Positions 19,239-28,398 are shown, numbered from the stretch's first letter. The stretch: 64,000 bases of DNA from Chromobacterium amazonense (GCF_001855565.1 NZ_MKCR01000027.1:372001-436000), one strand, 5' to 3'. Notes: generated from the letters alone by a model not told the origin. Numbers and translations: made by a program.

Positions 19239-21569
19239 ATGCCTGTTACCGATTCCTCTCCTCGCAGCACCCCGCGCCTGCTGTGGCCGAGCGTCAGCCT
19301 TGCGCTGATCGCGTTGCTGCTGGCCTTGTGCAGCCTCAGCTACCTGGTGTACCGAGACTGGCGCGACGAGCAGCAGGACAACTTGATCCAGGAAGTACTG
19401 TGGCTGGAGCAGTCGCTGCGCATGCATCTGGAGGGGCATCAGGAATGGGCGGACACCCTGGCGCGCGACATCGCCGCCGGCAAGACGGACAGCGCCCGTT
19501 TTGCCCATCTGGCGGCGTTTTATCTGCGCGAAAATCCCGAGCTGGTGACGTTGGAGCGGGTGGGGCTGAATCGCCAGGTTGAGTGGGATTCGCACGGCAT
19601 CCGCCGCGACGGCCGGCAGCTCAACTCTGCGGAATATGACGCGTTGTGGCGCGCCGGCCGCCTGATGCGGGCCAGCTACGGCGCCCCGTATCAGGGCGTC
19701 GACGGCAAATACCGTTTCGACCTGGCCGTGCCGCTGGTGCGCGACGGGCAGCTGCTGGGGGGCATCCGCGTGTCTTACCTGCTGGATGGCCTGCTGTACC
19801 ATCAGGTGCCCTGGTGGATCGCCTCCAAGAACTACATCAGCATACTGGACGTAGGCGGCAAGACGCTGGCGCAAAAGTTCGACGCCGCCGAGCAGCCGGG
19901 CAATATCTCGCACCAGACCAGTTTCGATCCGCCGGGTTATGGCCTGTATCTGAAGGCGGTCAGCTATCGCAGCGGCCTGGGGCTGACGCTGCCGGTGCTG
20001 ACCGGCATCATCATTGTGCTGCTGCTGACGCTGCTGTACGCGGTGTGGCGCATCCGCCGCCACATGCGCGAGCGGGCCGCGACGGAGCAGAAGCTGGCGC
20101 AGGAGGTGTCGCTGCGCCAGGCGATTGAGGACTCGATGAAAAGCGGCTTGGTGGCGATTGGGCTAGAAGGGGAGATCGTCCGCGTCAATCGCGCCTTCTG
20201 CGATATGCTGGGCTTCGCGCCGGAGGAACTGGTGGGCCGCCATCCGCCGCATCCGTTCTGGCCGCTGGACCAGCACGGCGTGCTGGCCGACGCGATGGAA
20301 GCCGTGCGCGACAATCGCCAGCAGGAGCAGGGTTTTGAACTGACGCTGATGCGCAAGCGCGGCGACACGCTGGTGGTGCGCTTGTTCGCCACCCCGCTGG
20401 TGCGGGAAGACGGCAGCCAGCATGGCTGGATCGCTTCGATGTTCGACATCACGGAGCGCCAGCGTCAGCGCAAGGAAATGGACGCGGCGCATCGCCGCTT
20501 CCTCACCGTGCTCAATGGCCTGGCCGCCGGCGTGTGCGTAGTTGACCAGGGCAGCGGCCAGCTGCTGTACGCCAATCCCGGTTTTGCCGAGATGTGGCAA
20601 GTGGGCGACGCCGACGCGCCATGCTGCGTGCTGCTGCCGGGCCTGCGCGCCGGCCGCGATGGCGACGAGTACGGCCAGGAGTTCATCGTCACCGGCGAGC
20701 GTTGTCTGCTGCTGCGCCGCCGCCGCATCGAGTGGGTGACCGGCGAAACCGCCTGGCTGGCCATCGTCAGCGACGTCACCGCCGAGCGCCGGCGCGAGGA
20801 GCGCGAACAAGCCCAGCAGGAGCGCTTCCAGAACACCGCGCGGCTGATCGCCATGGGCGAAATGGCGTCCACGCTGGCGCATGAGCTGAACCAGCCCCTC
20901 ACCGCCATCCACACCTACGCCGCCGGCGTCAGCCGCCGGCTGCCGGAGGAGCTGGCTCTGCCAGCGGGCGTGCGCGACGCCATCCACGCCATTGCCGAAC
21001 AATCGCGACGCGCCGCGCAGATCGTCAGCAGCATCCGCGCCTTCGTCAAAAAACATGAGCCGCAGCTGGAGCGAGTGGAGCCGGCGCGCGTGGTGCAGCG
21101 CGCCTTGCTGCTGGCCGAGCCGCTGGCCGCCAAGAACGGCGTCAATCTGCAGCTGGAACCAGACCGCCGCCCCTGCCAGGTAGACATGGACCCGGTGTTG
21201 ATCGAGCAAGTGTTGCTGAATCTGATGAAGAACGCCGTCGAGGCGCTAGTGGACGCCGGCACCCTGCGGCCCAGCGTGGAGCTGCATACTTGCGTAGGCA
21301 ACGGAAAATGGCGGGTGGAAGTGGTGGACAACGGCCCAGGCCTGGCCGCCGGCATGCAGGACAACCTATTCACGCCGTTCTACTCCACCAAGCCGGAAGG
21401 CATGGGCATCGGCCTCAACATCTGCCGCTCCATCGTGGAATTCCACCGCGGCGAATTCGGCGCCGTCAGCAGCCGGGAAGGCGGCTGCGTGTTCTGGTTC
21501 AGTCTGCCGCTGGCCGGCGCGGAGCCGGCAGGAGCAGGGGGCTGGTCAAACGAAATGCCGTCGTGCTAG
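19239..21569 (+). CDS. Membrane sensor histidine kinase (DctB/DctS-like)
   Basis: 776 residues. One transmembrane segment lies near residues 15-37 and a second near 247-270, with a periplasmic domain of about 210 residues between them. Two PAS regions follow (about 290-410 and 420-515). The dimerisation/phosphoacceptor box is [20 protein letters not shown], with His near residue 547. The ATPase domain has [23 protein letters not shown] and [15 protein letters not shown]. It most likely senses dicarboxylates and controls the divergent dctPQM operon. No response regulator gene follows; the next feature is a tRNA. The start MPVTDSS was chosen because the upstream extension lacks sense for a membrane protein. 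Confidence 0.92.
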   Translation: MPVTDSSPRSTPRLLWPSVSLALIALLLALCSLSYLVYRDWRDEQQDNLIQEVLWLEQSLRMHLEGHQEWADTLARDIAAGKTDSARFAHLAAFYLRENPELVTLERVGLNRQVEWDSHGIRRDGRQLNSAEYDALWRAGRLMRASYGAPYQGVDGKYRFDLAVPLVRDGQLLGGIRVSYLLDGLLYHQVPWWIASKNYISILDVGGKTLAQKFDAAEQPGNISHQTSFDPPGYGLYLKAVSYRSGLGLTLPVLTGIIIVLLLTLLYAVWRIRRHMRERAATEQKLAQEVSLRQAIEDSMKSGLVAIGLEGEIVRVNRAFCDMLGFAPEELVGRHPPHPFWPLDQHGVLADAMEAVRDNRQQEQGFELTLMRKRGDTLVVRLFATPLVREDGSQHGWIASMFDITERQRQRKEMDAAHRRFLTVLNGLAAGVCVVDQGSGQLLYANPGFAEMWQVGDADAPCCVLLPGLRAGRDGDEYGQEFIVTGERCLLLRRRRIEWVTGETAWLAIVSDVTAERRREEREQAQQERFQNTARLIAMGEMASTLAHELNQPLTAIHTYAAGVSRRLPEELALPAGVRDAIHAIAEQSRRAAQIVSSIRAFVKKHEPQLERVEPARVVQRALLLAEPLAAKNGVNLQLEPDRRPCQVDMDPVLIEQVLLNLMKNAVEALVDAGTLRPSVELHTCVGNGKWRVEVVDNGPGLAAGMQDNLFTPFYSTKPEGMGIGLNICRSIVEFHRGEFGAVSSREGGCVFWFSLPLAGAEPAGAGGWSNEMPSC

Positions 21570-21594
21570 TATTTCCGCATCGATATCCATCGAC

Positions 21595-21670
21595 GGGCCG
21601 ATAGCTCAGCTGGGAGAGCGCTGCGTTCGCAATGCAGAGGTCGGGAGTTCGATCCTCCTTCGGTCCACCA
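21595..21670 (+). tRNA. tRNA-Ala(CGC)
   Basis: A 76-base cloverleaf: acceptor GGGCCGA pairs with TCGGTCC, the D arm is GCTC...GAGC, the anticodon loop TTCGCAA gives anticodon CGC, and the T arm is GGGAG-TTCGATC-CTCCT. CCA is encoded. It is immediately followed by a terminator and the remnant of an integrase gene, as expected if its 3' end served as an attachment site. Confidence 0.96.
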
Positions 21671-21680
21671 AGGAATATCA

Positions 21681-21708
21681 AGGGCTTAGCAGAGATGCTA
21701 AGCCCTTT
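21681..21708 (+). terminator. Terminator after tRNA-Ala
   Basis: AGGGCTTAGC and GCTAAGCCCT form a stem around the loop AGAGAT, followed by a run of T. It ends the tRNA transcript. Confidence 0.88.
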
Positions 21709-21798
21709 TTCATGCTGTGGTGGACTTTTTGCCACAAATTTGCCACACCTTACCCCTCCTGCCACAATCGTCATGCACTCTTATGCAAGGCGAGCAAC

Positions 21799-21999
21799 AT
21801 GGCAACGATTCGCAAACGTGGCGAATATCAATGGGAAGCACAGATCCGCAAGAAGGGCTACCCGGCCCAGTCCAAGACATTCATCACTAAGGCGGAAGCC
21901 GAGGCATGGGCGGCCGTTATCGAGTCAGAAATGGTTCGGGGAGTGTTTGTCAGCCGCGGTGAATCGGAGTCAACCACGTTTGCGGAAGCGCTGGAATGA
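21799..21999 (+). pseudogene. Tyrosine recombinase (integrase), N-terminal fragment
   Basis: 66 codons remain: MATIRKRGEYQWEAQIRKKG, then TFITKAEAEAWAAVIESEM and GVFVSRGESESTTFAEALE. This is the N-terminal region of a phage- or island-type site-specific integrase, ahead of the core-binding domain. The reading frame is broken where IS3-family sequence begins (TGATCTGCCCCC at 21997), whose TGA supplies the stop. The catalytic R-H-R-Y part is missing and does not reappear on the other side of the IS. Its place 128 bp after tRNA-Ala suggests an island that once integrated in the tRNA. Confidence 0.82.
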
Positions 22000-22039
22000 T
22001 CTGCCCCCGCCAGCCATACCAGCAATCAGGAGAGAAGTC

Positions 22040-22920
22040 CTAGGTTTGCATGGTGGTGGAACCTGCTGATCTTTGGCTTGCTATTTGTGCCTGGCGATTG
22101 CGTGCGGCAAATTCCGCAGGCGGTATCCGGCCAATCGATCCATGGGGACGGACTTGATTGTAATCGTCCCGCCACGCGGAGATGATCTGCCTGGCCTCCG
22201 CCAGCGAATCAAAGACATGCTCGTTCAGGCATTCGTCGCGGAGTCTGGCATTGAAGCTTTCGATGTAACCATTCTGCATCGGCCGGCCTGGTTGAATCAG
22301 GATGTGGCGGATGCCGCGGCTTTGCGCCCAGCCCATGAATGCCCGACTGGTGAACTCCGGCCCATTGTCCGTCCGGATCGCTGACGGATAGCCGCGAAAT
22401 TGCGCCGCCTGATCCAACATCCGCGTGACGTATTGACCGGACATCGAGAAATCCACCGCAATCTGCACCGCTTCGTGGCTGAAGTCATCGGCGACCGTCA
22501 GGCATTTCAAGCGCCGACCACTGGCTAACTGGTCGCTGACAAAATCCATGCTCCACACCTCATTCCACTGTGTAGCGGCTTGCAGCGGCGTGCGCACGCC
22601 GGTCAGCTTACGCCGACGGTTACGTCGTCTAACCGCCAGACCTTGTTCGCGATACAAGCGGTACACCCGCTGGTGGTTGATGCCCGGAAACTCTGCGCGC
22701 AACAGATCATACACTCGCCGATAGCCAAAGCGGCGGCGCGTGTGGGCGATATCGATGATGCGGGCGGTCAGCCGATGCGTGAATGCATCGGTTTGCGGCG
22801 GATGTCGCCAGGCGTCTCGAGAAAGCCCCACAAGCCGGCAAGCGCGGCGTTCCGACAATGCCAGTCCGCTGCTTAGCATGATGCGGATGGCCTGCCGCTT
22901 GGCTTGCGGGGCTAGCGCTT
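22040..22920 (-). CDS. IS3-family transposase OrfB (DDE integrase)
   Basis: The part downstream of the frameshift begins about ALAPQAKRQAIRIMLSSGLA. The HTH_21-like region has RRRFGYRRVYDLLR. The rve catalytic core has WSMDFVSDQL (first Asp), RTDNGPEFTSRAF (second Asp) and NGYIESFNARLRDECLNE (Glu), so the D-D-E triad is complete. It is made as an OrfAB fusion by -1 frameshifting near the AAAG at the end of orfA; the frame has no convincing start of its own, so the 5' end is set near the overlap. The stop is at 22040. Confidence 0.88.
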
Positions 22921-23175
22921 TACCCCGAAGGCGACCTTGAGAGCTTCGATATCGAGGTGGGCTTCGGCCAGCAGCTTCTTGAGCCGGGCATTCTCGGCTT
23001 CCAGATCGCGAGCGCGCTGCAATTCCGCGACGTTCATGCCGCCGTATTTGCTTCGCCATTTGTAGAAGGTGGCTTCAGAGAAGCCTCCCTGGCGGCAGAC
23101 CTCCTTGATGGCCATGCCGAGTTCGGCCTGCTTGAGAAAGCCGATGATCTGTTCTTCGGTGAATCGTTTCTTCAT
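22912..23175 (-). CDS. IS3-family transposase OrfA
   Basis: 87 residues: MKKRFTEEQIIGFLKQAELG and EVCRQGGFSEATFYKWRSKYGG form the helix-turn-helix, and ELQRARDLEAENARLKKLLA is a leucine-zipper-like coiled coil. This is the DNA-binding part of the IS3 transposase. It ends FGVKR-stop at 22912, where the orfB frame overlaps in -1. The ATG at 23175 is used; an upstream TTG is less likely. Confidence 0.88.
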   Translation of the reverse strand: MKKRFTEEQIIGFLKQAELGMAIKEVCRQGGFSEATFYKWRSKYGGMNVAELQRARDLEAENARLKKLLAEAHLDIEALKVAFGVKR

Positions 23176-23235
23176 ATCCAATCTCCGTGTTTGGTTGATT
23201 GGATTCTAAAGTCACGTGCTACTCAATACCGGGGG

Positions 23236-23721
23236 GGCGTCGGCATCGATGCGGAAACCCTGCAAATCCGCGCCATCGAGGTAACCGACAACCGCCAGAG
23301 CGATGCGCAAATGCTACCTTCGCTATTGACGCAAATCCCGGCTGATGAGCCGATAGGCTGCGTGAGCGGCGATGGGGCTTTTGATACCAAGGCGTGCCAT
23401 GAGGCGATTGCCGCGCGGGGCGCGATCGGGTGCATTCCGAGCCGCAAGAATGCGAGACCGTGGAAAGGAAGTGTGCTGGGAGTGCTGGCGCGGAATGAGA
23501 TTCTGCGGACCACCAAGCGACTAGGCCGGGCGATCTGGAAGCGTTGGAGCGGCTACCATCGCCGCAGCTTGGTGGAAACCAAGATGTATTGCTTTAAACG
23601 GCTAGGCGAGAGGGTGATGGCCCGGCGTTTCGATGGTCAAGTGGCAGAGCTGCAAGTACGTGCTGCCATCTTGAACCGCTTCAGCATGCTGGGCCGGCCG
23701 TGCACGGTGCCGGTGGCGTAA
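23236..23721 (+). pseudogene. IS5-family transposase, C-terminal fragment
   Basis: About 160 codons of the 3' part of a transposase of the IS4/IS5 superfamily: GIDAETLQIRAIEVTDN, SGDGAFDTKACHEAIAARG and YHRRSLVETKMYCFKRLGER. The last has the Y-x2-R-x3-E-x6-K signature. The N-terminal part with the first catalytic Asp is gone; the frame runs into the IS3 element on the left. Any start codon upstream lies in IS3 sequence and is a shadow. It is a dead remnant. Confidence 0.85.
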
Positions 23722-23756
23722 ATCCGCTTGGGAAAAGGGGAAACTCTCCCTGTTCA

Positions 23757-23775
23757 GGATTTGTGCAACAGCGCC
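23757..23775 (+). repeat. Right terminal inverted repeat of the IS5 remnant
   Basis: GGATTTGTGCAACAGCGCC is the complement of GGCGCTGTTGCACAAATCC, the typical outer end of many IS5-family elements. It lies 36 bp after the transposase fragment stop and marks where the remnant ends. Confidence 0.75.
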
Positions 23776-24088
23776 GCAAAATTCCGCAATGGCCAGCGGA
23801 GATCGAGGCGCAGTGTCCGCGTCTTGACGGGCATGACCCATTTTTCAGAGATGCCAGCATGAATGCATAAGTAGGTCTGGATAAGTCGTGGCCTCACTGT
23901 ACTTAAGTTCTGCAAGAGTCTGGGCAGTGCAATTTTACGGCGAAGGACATGCGTAGGTTTTAGGATGAGCCCGTGAAGATTGTAGCTTAATGGGCTGGGC
24001 TCTCTAGGCTGATATCTTCGCTGCGTCGACATCGCCAGGACTCTCTCGGCTTTCCCTGTATATTTCGGCCTACAGCGGATGATCTCGC

Positions 24089-24123
24089 GTAGGGCGGATG
24101 CCCTGTAAGCAGGGCGATCCGCC
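24089..24123. repeat. REP-like hairpin, single unit
   Basis: GTAGGGCGGATGCCCTG, loop TAAG, CAGGGCGATCCGCC. Stem and flanks match the units at 6250-6364 (GTAGGGCGGA, inner CCCTG/CAGGG, outer TCCGCC), so this is a third copy of the same dispersed repeat. Confidence 0.7.
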
Positions 24124-24237
24124 GCTGAGTGATTGGCATATATCTGTCTGCCAAACTTGACCCTCGCGCAGTGTAAGGGGGATAATTCTTCGCTTATTCA
24201 AATGCTTAGTCAGCGCCGCCTTGTCAGCTAGAAGGCA

Positions 24238-24299
24238 GGTGCTACGCAAGGCGCGCGAGTGGTGCTATAGCTCCGGAAAATCGCGTTTTGTGTAGCACC
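24238..24299 (+). promoter_or_regulatory. Inverted repeat in dusA upstream region
   Basis: GGTGCTACGCAA at 24238-24249 and TTGTGTAGCACC at 24288-24299 form arms with 11 of 12 pairs matching, 38 bases apart; a third partial copy, GGTGCTATAG, lies between them. It lies 33 bp before the dusA start. It may be an mRNA leader structure or a recombination site, since integrative elements are known to enter the 5' end of dusA. Confidence 0.4.
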
Positions 24300-24331
24300 G
24301 GCGGGACGGAAATAGGCGGAAATCAGCCGGA

Positions 24332-25375
24332 ATGAACGTAAACAAGACTGCACCCCAAGGCGATGAAACCCACGCCAATCAAGGATTTCAAGCAAATAAG
24401 CCGTCCCGCCGCCTGAGCGTGGCGCCGATGCTGGATTGGACCGACCGCCACTACCGCTATTTCGCCCGCCAGATCACGCGCCATACCTGGCTGTACACCG
24501 AGATGGTGACCACCGGTGCGCTGCTGCATGGCGATGTGGAGCGGCATCTGCGTTTCCATGAGGCGGAGCATCCGGTCGCGCTGCAACTGGGCGGCTCCGA
24601 GCCGGCCGAACTGGCCGCCTGCGCCAAGCTGGCCCAGCAATGGGGCTATGACGAGGTGAACCTTAATGTCGGTTGCCCGTCCGAGAGAGTGCAGAAGGGC
24701 GCTTTCGGCGCCTGTTTGATGGCTGAGCCGCAACTGGTGTCCGATTGCGTCAAGGCGATGCGCGACGCGGTGGATATCGATGTCACCGTCAAGCACCGCA
24801 TCGGCATCGATCAGATCGAGCATTACGATTACCTGCGCGAGTTCGTGGACACTGTGGCCGAGGCTGGCTGCCATACCTTCATCGTCCACGCGCGCAACGC
24901 CATCCTGAAAGGGCTGAGCCCGAAGGAAAACCGCGAGATCCCGCCGCTTAAATACGACTATGTCTATCGGCTGAAGCGGGAGCGGGCCGATCTGGAGATC
25001 CTGATCAACGGCGGCGTGAAGACCAATGCCGAGATCGCCGAGCATTTGCAGCATGTGGATGGCGTGATGGTGGGCCGCGAGGCTTATCACAATCCCTGGC
25101 TGATGGCCGAGTGGGACGCGCAGTTCTATGGCGACGAAACCGCTCGCCCGGAACGCGCGGCGGTGGTGGAGGCGATGATGCCTTACGTCACGGCGCGATT
25201 GGGCGACGGCAGCAATGTCCGCCACATCGCCCGCCACATTCTGGGCCTGTTCCAGGGGCTGCCCGGCGCGCGCAATTGGCGGCGCATGCTGTCCGACGCC
25301 AAGCTCTTGGACGGCGCCGACGCCGGCCTGCTGCGCCAAGCCTACGAAGCGACGCTGCAAGGCCGCCGCGCCTGA
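24332..25375 (+). CDS. dusA: tRNA-dihydrouridine synthase A
   Basis: 347 residues. SVAPMLDWTDRHYRYF is the FMN-barrel entry of DusA, and LNVGCPSERVQKGAFGACLM holds the catalytic Cys (GCPS). VKHRIGID and INGGVKTNAEI bind FMN. It reduces U20/U20a of tRNAs to dihydrouridine. A 27-residue polar extension precedes the barrel, as in several DusA proteins. dusA is a known attachment site for genomic islands, and IS and integrase debris lies just upstream. Confidence 0.96.
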   Translation: MNVNKTAPQGDETHANQGFQANKPSRRLSVAPMLDWTDRHYRYFARQITRHTWLYTEMVTTGALLHGDVERHLRFHEAEHPVALQLGGSEPAELAACAKLAQQWGYDEVNLNVGCPSERVQKGAFGACLMAEPQLVSDCVKAMRDAVDIDVTVKHRIGIDQIEHYDYLREFVDTVAEAGCHTFIVHARNAILKGLSPKENREIPPLKYDYVYRLKRERADLEILINGGVKTNAEIAEHLQHVDGVMVGREAYHNPWLMAEWDAQFYGDETARPERAAVVEAMMPYVTARLGDGSNVRHIARHILGLFQGLPGARNWRRMLSDAKLLDGADAGLLRQAYEATLQGRRA

Positions 25376-25411
25376 ATACCGCGATGACCGCCCGCTGGCG
25401 GTTGTCGATCC

Positions 25412-25434
25412 GGGCGGCTTGGTGCCGCCTTTTG
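25412..25434 (+). terminator. Terminator after dusA
   Basis: GGCGGC, loop TTGGT, GCCGCC, then TTTTG. It lies 37 bases after the dusA stop. Confidence 0.7.
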
Positions 25435-25440
25435 TCATTG

Positions 25441-25455
25441 TCATGCCTGGCATGA
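25441..25455. promoter_or_regulatory. Palindrome before the polyamine-binding protein gene
   Basis: TCATGCC-T-GGCATGA is a perfect 7-bp inverted repeat with a one-base centre. It ends 6 bp before the Shine-Dalgarno of the next gene, so it could be an operator or a small hairpin controlling ribosome access. Confidence 0.35.
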
Positions 25456-25476
25456 CCGTCTGGAGGTGAATCCCAA

Positions 25477-26550
25477 TTGAAAAAGTTGCAGAAGTTGATG
25501 CTCGCCCTGGGTTTGTCCACAAGCCTGGCCTACGCTGGCCCGAATGACGTGCTGCACATCTACAACTGGAGCGGCTCGTTGTCCGACAACATCGTCAAGC
25601 AGTTTGAGCAGAGTTGCGGCTGCAAGGTGGTGCAGGACTATTACGGCGACAACGAGGAAATGCTGGCCAAGCTGGCCGCCGGGGCCAAGGGCTACGACAT
25701 GGTGTTTCCGTCCAGTTTCGTGGTGCAGGCCATGACCAAGCAAAAACTGCTGCAACCGTTGGATCACCGACAGATTCCCAATTTGAAGAATGTGGCGCCG
25801 GCTTATCTATCGCCAAGCTATGATCCGGGCAACCGCTACACCATCCCCACCGTGCTGTCACTGACCTCCGTGGGTTACAACGTGGAGAAGCTGCAGCAGC
25901 TTGGCATCGATCCCACCAGCTGGTCGGTGATTTTCGATCCCAAGGTGCTGCAGAAGCTCAAGGGCAAGGTGACGGTGCTGGACAGCTCGCGCGAGGTGTT
26001 CGCCGCCGCGCTGTTCTACCTGGGCAAGGACCCGAACAAAGCCACCGAAGCCGACATGCGCGCCGCGCGCGACGTGATCAAGCGCGCCAAGCCGTATTGG
26101 GCCGCCTTCTCCAATGCCAGTTATCTGAAGCAGCTTGCCATCGGCAATATCTGGGTGGCGCTGGGCTATTCCACGGAATTCTTCCAAGCCAGCGAGGATG
26201 CCCGTCTGAGCAAACGGCGTTTCCACATCGGCAATGTATCGCAGCGCGAGGGCAATGAGTTGGGCGTGGACACCATGGCCATTACCGCCAGCGCCAAACG
26301 GCCGGACCTGGCGCACCAGTTCATCAATTTCATGCTGGATGGCAAGCATGCCGCCCAGTTGACCAACCTGAACGGCGCGACTAACCCGGTCTCCACTGCC
26401 GGCGCGTTTTTCCGCGCCGATCTGAAAGCGCATCCGGTGATCAATCCGACGCCGGAACAGGCCGGAAAATGGACCGTGCTGCGCGAATTGACCCCGGCCG
26501 AGCGCCGCGTGCTGGCGCGGATGTGGACGGAAGTGAAGGTCAGCCGCTAA
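25477..26550 (+). CDS. Periplasmic polyamine-type ABC binding protein (PotD/PotF-like)
   Basis: 357 residues with a signal peptide, MKKLQKLMLALGLSTSLAYA. The mature protein begins DVLHIYNWSGSLSDNIVKQFE, the opening of PotD/PotF proteins, with KGYDMVFPSSFVV following. Aromatic and acidic residues typical of the polyamine site are present, e.g. the WVALGYSTEFFQ region. It probably binds putrescine or spermidine. No potGHI or potABC genes are adjacent, so the permease is elsewhere. The start is a TTG at 25477 with a strong GGAGGTGA eight bases upstream; the next ATG, seven codons on, would remove the basic head of the signal peptide. Confidence 0.88.
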   Translation: MKKLQKLMLALGLSTSLAYAGPNDVLHIYNWSGSLSDNIVKQFEQSCGCKVVQDYYGDNEEMLAKLAAGAKGYDMVFPSSFVVQAMTKQKLLQPLDHRQIPNLKNVAPAYLSPSYDPGNRYTIPTVLSLTSVGYNVEKLQQLGIDPTSWSVIFDPKVLQKLKGKVTVLDSSREVFAAALFYLGKDPNKATEADMRAARDVIKRAKPYWAAFSNASYLKQLAIGNIWVALGYSTEFFQASEDARLSKRRFHIGNVSQREGNELGVDTMAITASAKRPDLAHQFINFMLDGKHAAQLTNLNGATNPVSTAGAFFRADLKAHPVINPTPEQAGKWTVLRELTPAERRVLARMWTEVKVSR

Positions 26551-26617
26551 GCTGGCGGCCTGGCCGGACGCCATTGTTCCGGTCCGGCTGCACCGACAAG
26601 ATAGAAAGAGCGAAAAG

Positions 26618-27211
26618 ATGTTCGATCAACTGGTCCTCGCCAGCAACAACGCCGGCAAGCTGAAGGAATTCGGCGCGCTGTTCGCCGAGCTGGGCGTCAC
26701 CGTGCGCCCGCAGCGCGACTTCGACGTGCCGGAATGCCCGGAGCCGCACCACACCTTCCTGGAAAACGCGCTGGAGAAAGCGCGCCACGCCAGCCGGCTG
26801 ACCGGCCTGCCGGCGCTGGCCGACGATTCCGGCATCTGCGTCGAGGCGCTGGGCGGCGCGCCGGGCGTGTACTCGGCCCGCTTCGCCGGCGAGCCCAAGT
26901 CCGACGCGCGCAACAACGCGCTGCTGGTGGAAAAGCTGCAGGGCGAGGCCAATCGCCGCGCCTGGTATTACTGCGTGCTGGTGCTGGTGCGCCACGCCGA
27001 CGACCCGCAACCGCTGGTGGCCGATGGCATCTGGCTGGGCGAAGTGCGTGACGAGGCCGCGGGCGAAGGCGGCTTCGGCTACGACCCGCATTTCCATCTG
27101 CCAAGCTACGGCGTATCGGTGGCCGAACTGGACGCCGCCGAAAAGAGCCGCGTCAGCCACCGCGGCCAGGCGTTGGCCGCGCTGATGGCCAAGCTCAAGG
27201 CGCTGGCATGA
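26618..27211 (+). CDS. rdgB: dITP/XTP pyrophosphatase (non-canonical purine NTPase)
   Basis: 197 residues, the normal family length. LASNNAGKLKEF is the N-terminal substrate loop, LADDSGICVEALGGAPGVYSAR holds the metal-binding acidic residues, GGFGYDPHF and SHRGQALAAL are the later conserved blocks. It removes dITP, dXTP and XTP from the nucleotide pool. It overlaps hemW by four bases (ATGA), and ridA follows, so the three genes form a housekeeping operon. Confidence 0.97.
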   Translation: MFDQLVLASNNAGKLKEFGALFAELGVTVRPQRDFDVPECPEPHHTFLENALEKARHASRLTGLPALADDSGICVEALGGAPGVYSARFAGEPKSDARNNALLVEKLQGEANRRAWYYCVLVLVRHADDPQPLVADGIWLGEVRDEAAGEGGFGYDPHFHLPSYGVSVAELDAAEKSRVSHRGQALAALMAKLKALA

Positions 27212-28398
27212 GCGTGGTCGACCTGTCGGCGTTGACCGGCGGCTTGCGCGAGCTGCCGCCTTTGTCTTTGTACGTGCATTTCCCGTGGTGCATCCGCAAG
27301 TGCCCGTATTGCGACTTCAACTCGCACGAGCCGAAAAATGGTTTCGACGAGATGGCTTATGTCGACGCGCTGCTGCGCGATCTGGAATACTCGCTGCCCG
27401 AGGTGTGGGGCCGGCCGTTGACCAGCATTTTCATGGGCGGCGGCACCCCCAGCCTGTTCAGCCCGCAGGCGATGGACGCGCTGCTGGCCGGCGTGCGGGC
27501 GCGCATGAAGCTGCATCCGGACGCCGAGATCACGATGGAAGCCAATCCCGGCACCTTCGAGATCGAGCGCTTCCGCGGCTATCGCGAGGCCGGCATCAAC
27601 CGGCTGTCGATCGGCATCCAGAGCTTCAATCCCAAGCACCTGAAGGCGCTGGGCCGCATCCACGACGGCGACGAGGCCAAGCGCGCGGTGGAGATCGCGC
27701 TGACCCACTTCGACAACGTCAATCTGGATCTGATGTACGCGCTGCCGGACCAGACCCTGGAGGAGGCGCTGTCCGACCTCAACACCGCGCTGTCCTACGG
27801 CATCATCCATCTGTCGGCCTACCATCTGACGATAGAACCGAATACGATGTTCGCGGCGCAAACGCCGCAGAACCTGCCGGACGACGAAGTTTCGGCCGAC
27901 ATGCAGGAGGCGATAGAGTCCTGTCTGGAGGCCGCCGGTTTCGATCACTACGAAACCTCGGCCTTCGCCCGGCCGGGCCGCCACAGCCGGCACAACCTCA
28001 ACTACTGGCAGTTCGGCGACTACGTCGGCATCGGCGCCGGCGCGCACGGCAAGATCAGCAGCCACGCCGGCATCGTCCGCCAGATGCGGCACAAGCAGCC
28101 GGCGGCCTATCTGAAGGCGGTGGCGGACGGCAATCCGCTGCAAAGCCAGCAGAAGGTCGCCCGTGCCGACCTGCCGTTCGAATTCATGATGAACCTGCTG
28201 CGCCTGACCGGCGGCTTCGAGAGCCGCTTGTTCCAGGAACGCACCGGGCTGCCGCTGGCGCTTATCCGCCGCCAGCTGGACGCAGCCCAGGCGCAAGGCC
28301 TGCTGGAAAGCGAGGGCGGCGTTTTGCGCCCCACGCTGCAAGGCCAGCGCTTCCTCAACGATTTGCTCACCCTGTTCCTCAAAGAAGGAGATGAATAA
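27208..28398 (+). CDS. hemW: Radical SAM heme chaperone HemW
   Basis: 396 residues. [17 protein letters not shown] carries the radical SAM CxxxCxxC cluster site followed by DF, characteristic of HemW rather than Hem[12 protein letters not shown] and [13 protein letters not shown] follow, and the C-terminal HemN_C domain is present. HemW is a heme-binding protein implicated in heme delivery, formerly annotated as an oxygen-independent coproporphyrinogen oxidase. The start overlaps the rdgB stop, and the stop overlaps the ridA start (TAATG). Confidence 0.95.
   Translation: MSVVDLSALTGGLRELPPLSLYVHFPWCIRKCPYCDFNSHEPKNGFDEMAYVDALLRDLEYSLPEVWGRPLTSIFMGGGTPSLFSPQAMDALLAGVRARMKLHPDAEITMEANPGTFEIERFRGYREAGINRLSIGIQSFNPKHLKALGRIHDGDEAKRAVEIALTHFDNVNLDLMYALPDQTLEEALSDLNTALSYGIIHLSAYHLTIEPNTMFAAQTPQNLPDDEVSADMQEAIESCLEAAGFDHYETSAFARPGRHSRHNLNYWQFGDYVGIGAGAHGKISSHAGIVRQMRHKQPAAYLKAVADGNPLQSQQKVARADLPFEFMMNLLRLTGGFESRLFQERTGLPLALIRRQLDAAQAQGLLESEGGVLRPTLQGQRFLNDLLTLFLKEGDE

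Larger units (their letters stand above)
21997..23235 (-). mobile_element. IS3-family insertion sequence (IS407-group-like)
   Basis: The element carries overlapping orfA (22912-23175) and orfB (about 22040-22920), in the usual -1 frameshift arrangement. The left end begins TGATCTGCCCCC, the type of end found in IS407-group elements. The right end should read GGGGGCAGATCA, but the sequence there is CCGGGGGGGC followed directly by IS5-type coding sequence, so the last few bases seem lost and no target duplication is visible. The element is therefore probably no longer mobile as a unit, although both reading frames look intact. The right boundary is approximate. Confidence 0.78.
23776..24331. 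other. Gene-free stretch between IS remnant and dusA
   Basis: 556 bp with no credible gene on either strand and a lower GC content than its surroundings. It holds one REP-like hairpin (24089-24123) and, near dusA, an inverted repeat, GGTGCTAC at 24238 and GTAGCACC at 24292. It probably contains decayed island sequence on the left and the dusA promoter and leader on the right. Confidence 0.6.

Noticed and set aside
22957-23235. N-terminal extension of the IS5 transposase fragment into the IS3 element
   Set aside because: The upstream residues are the reverse complement of orfA and do not belong to the IS5 family.
21595-24331. A second copy of the tRNA-Ala 3' end as attR
   Set aside because: I looked for the terminal TTCGGTCCACCA block downstream to dusA and did not find it; the far end of the island seems lost.
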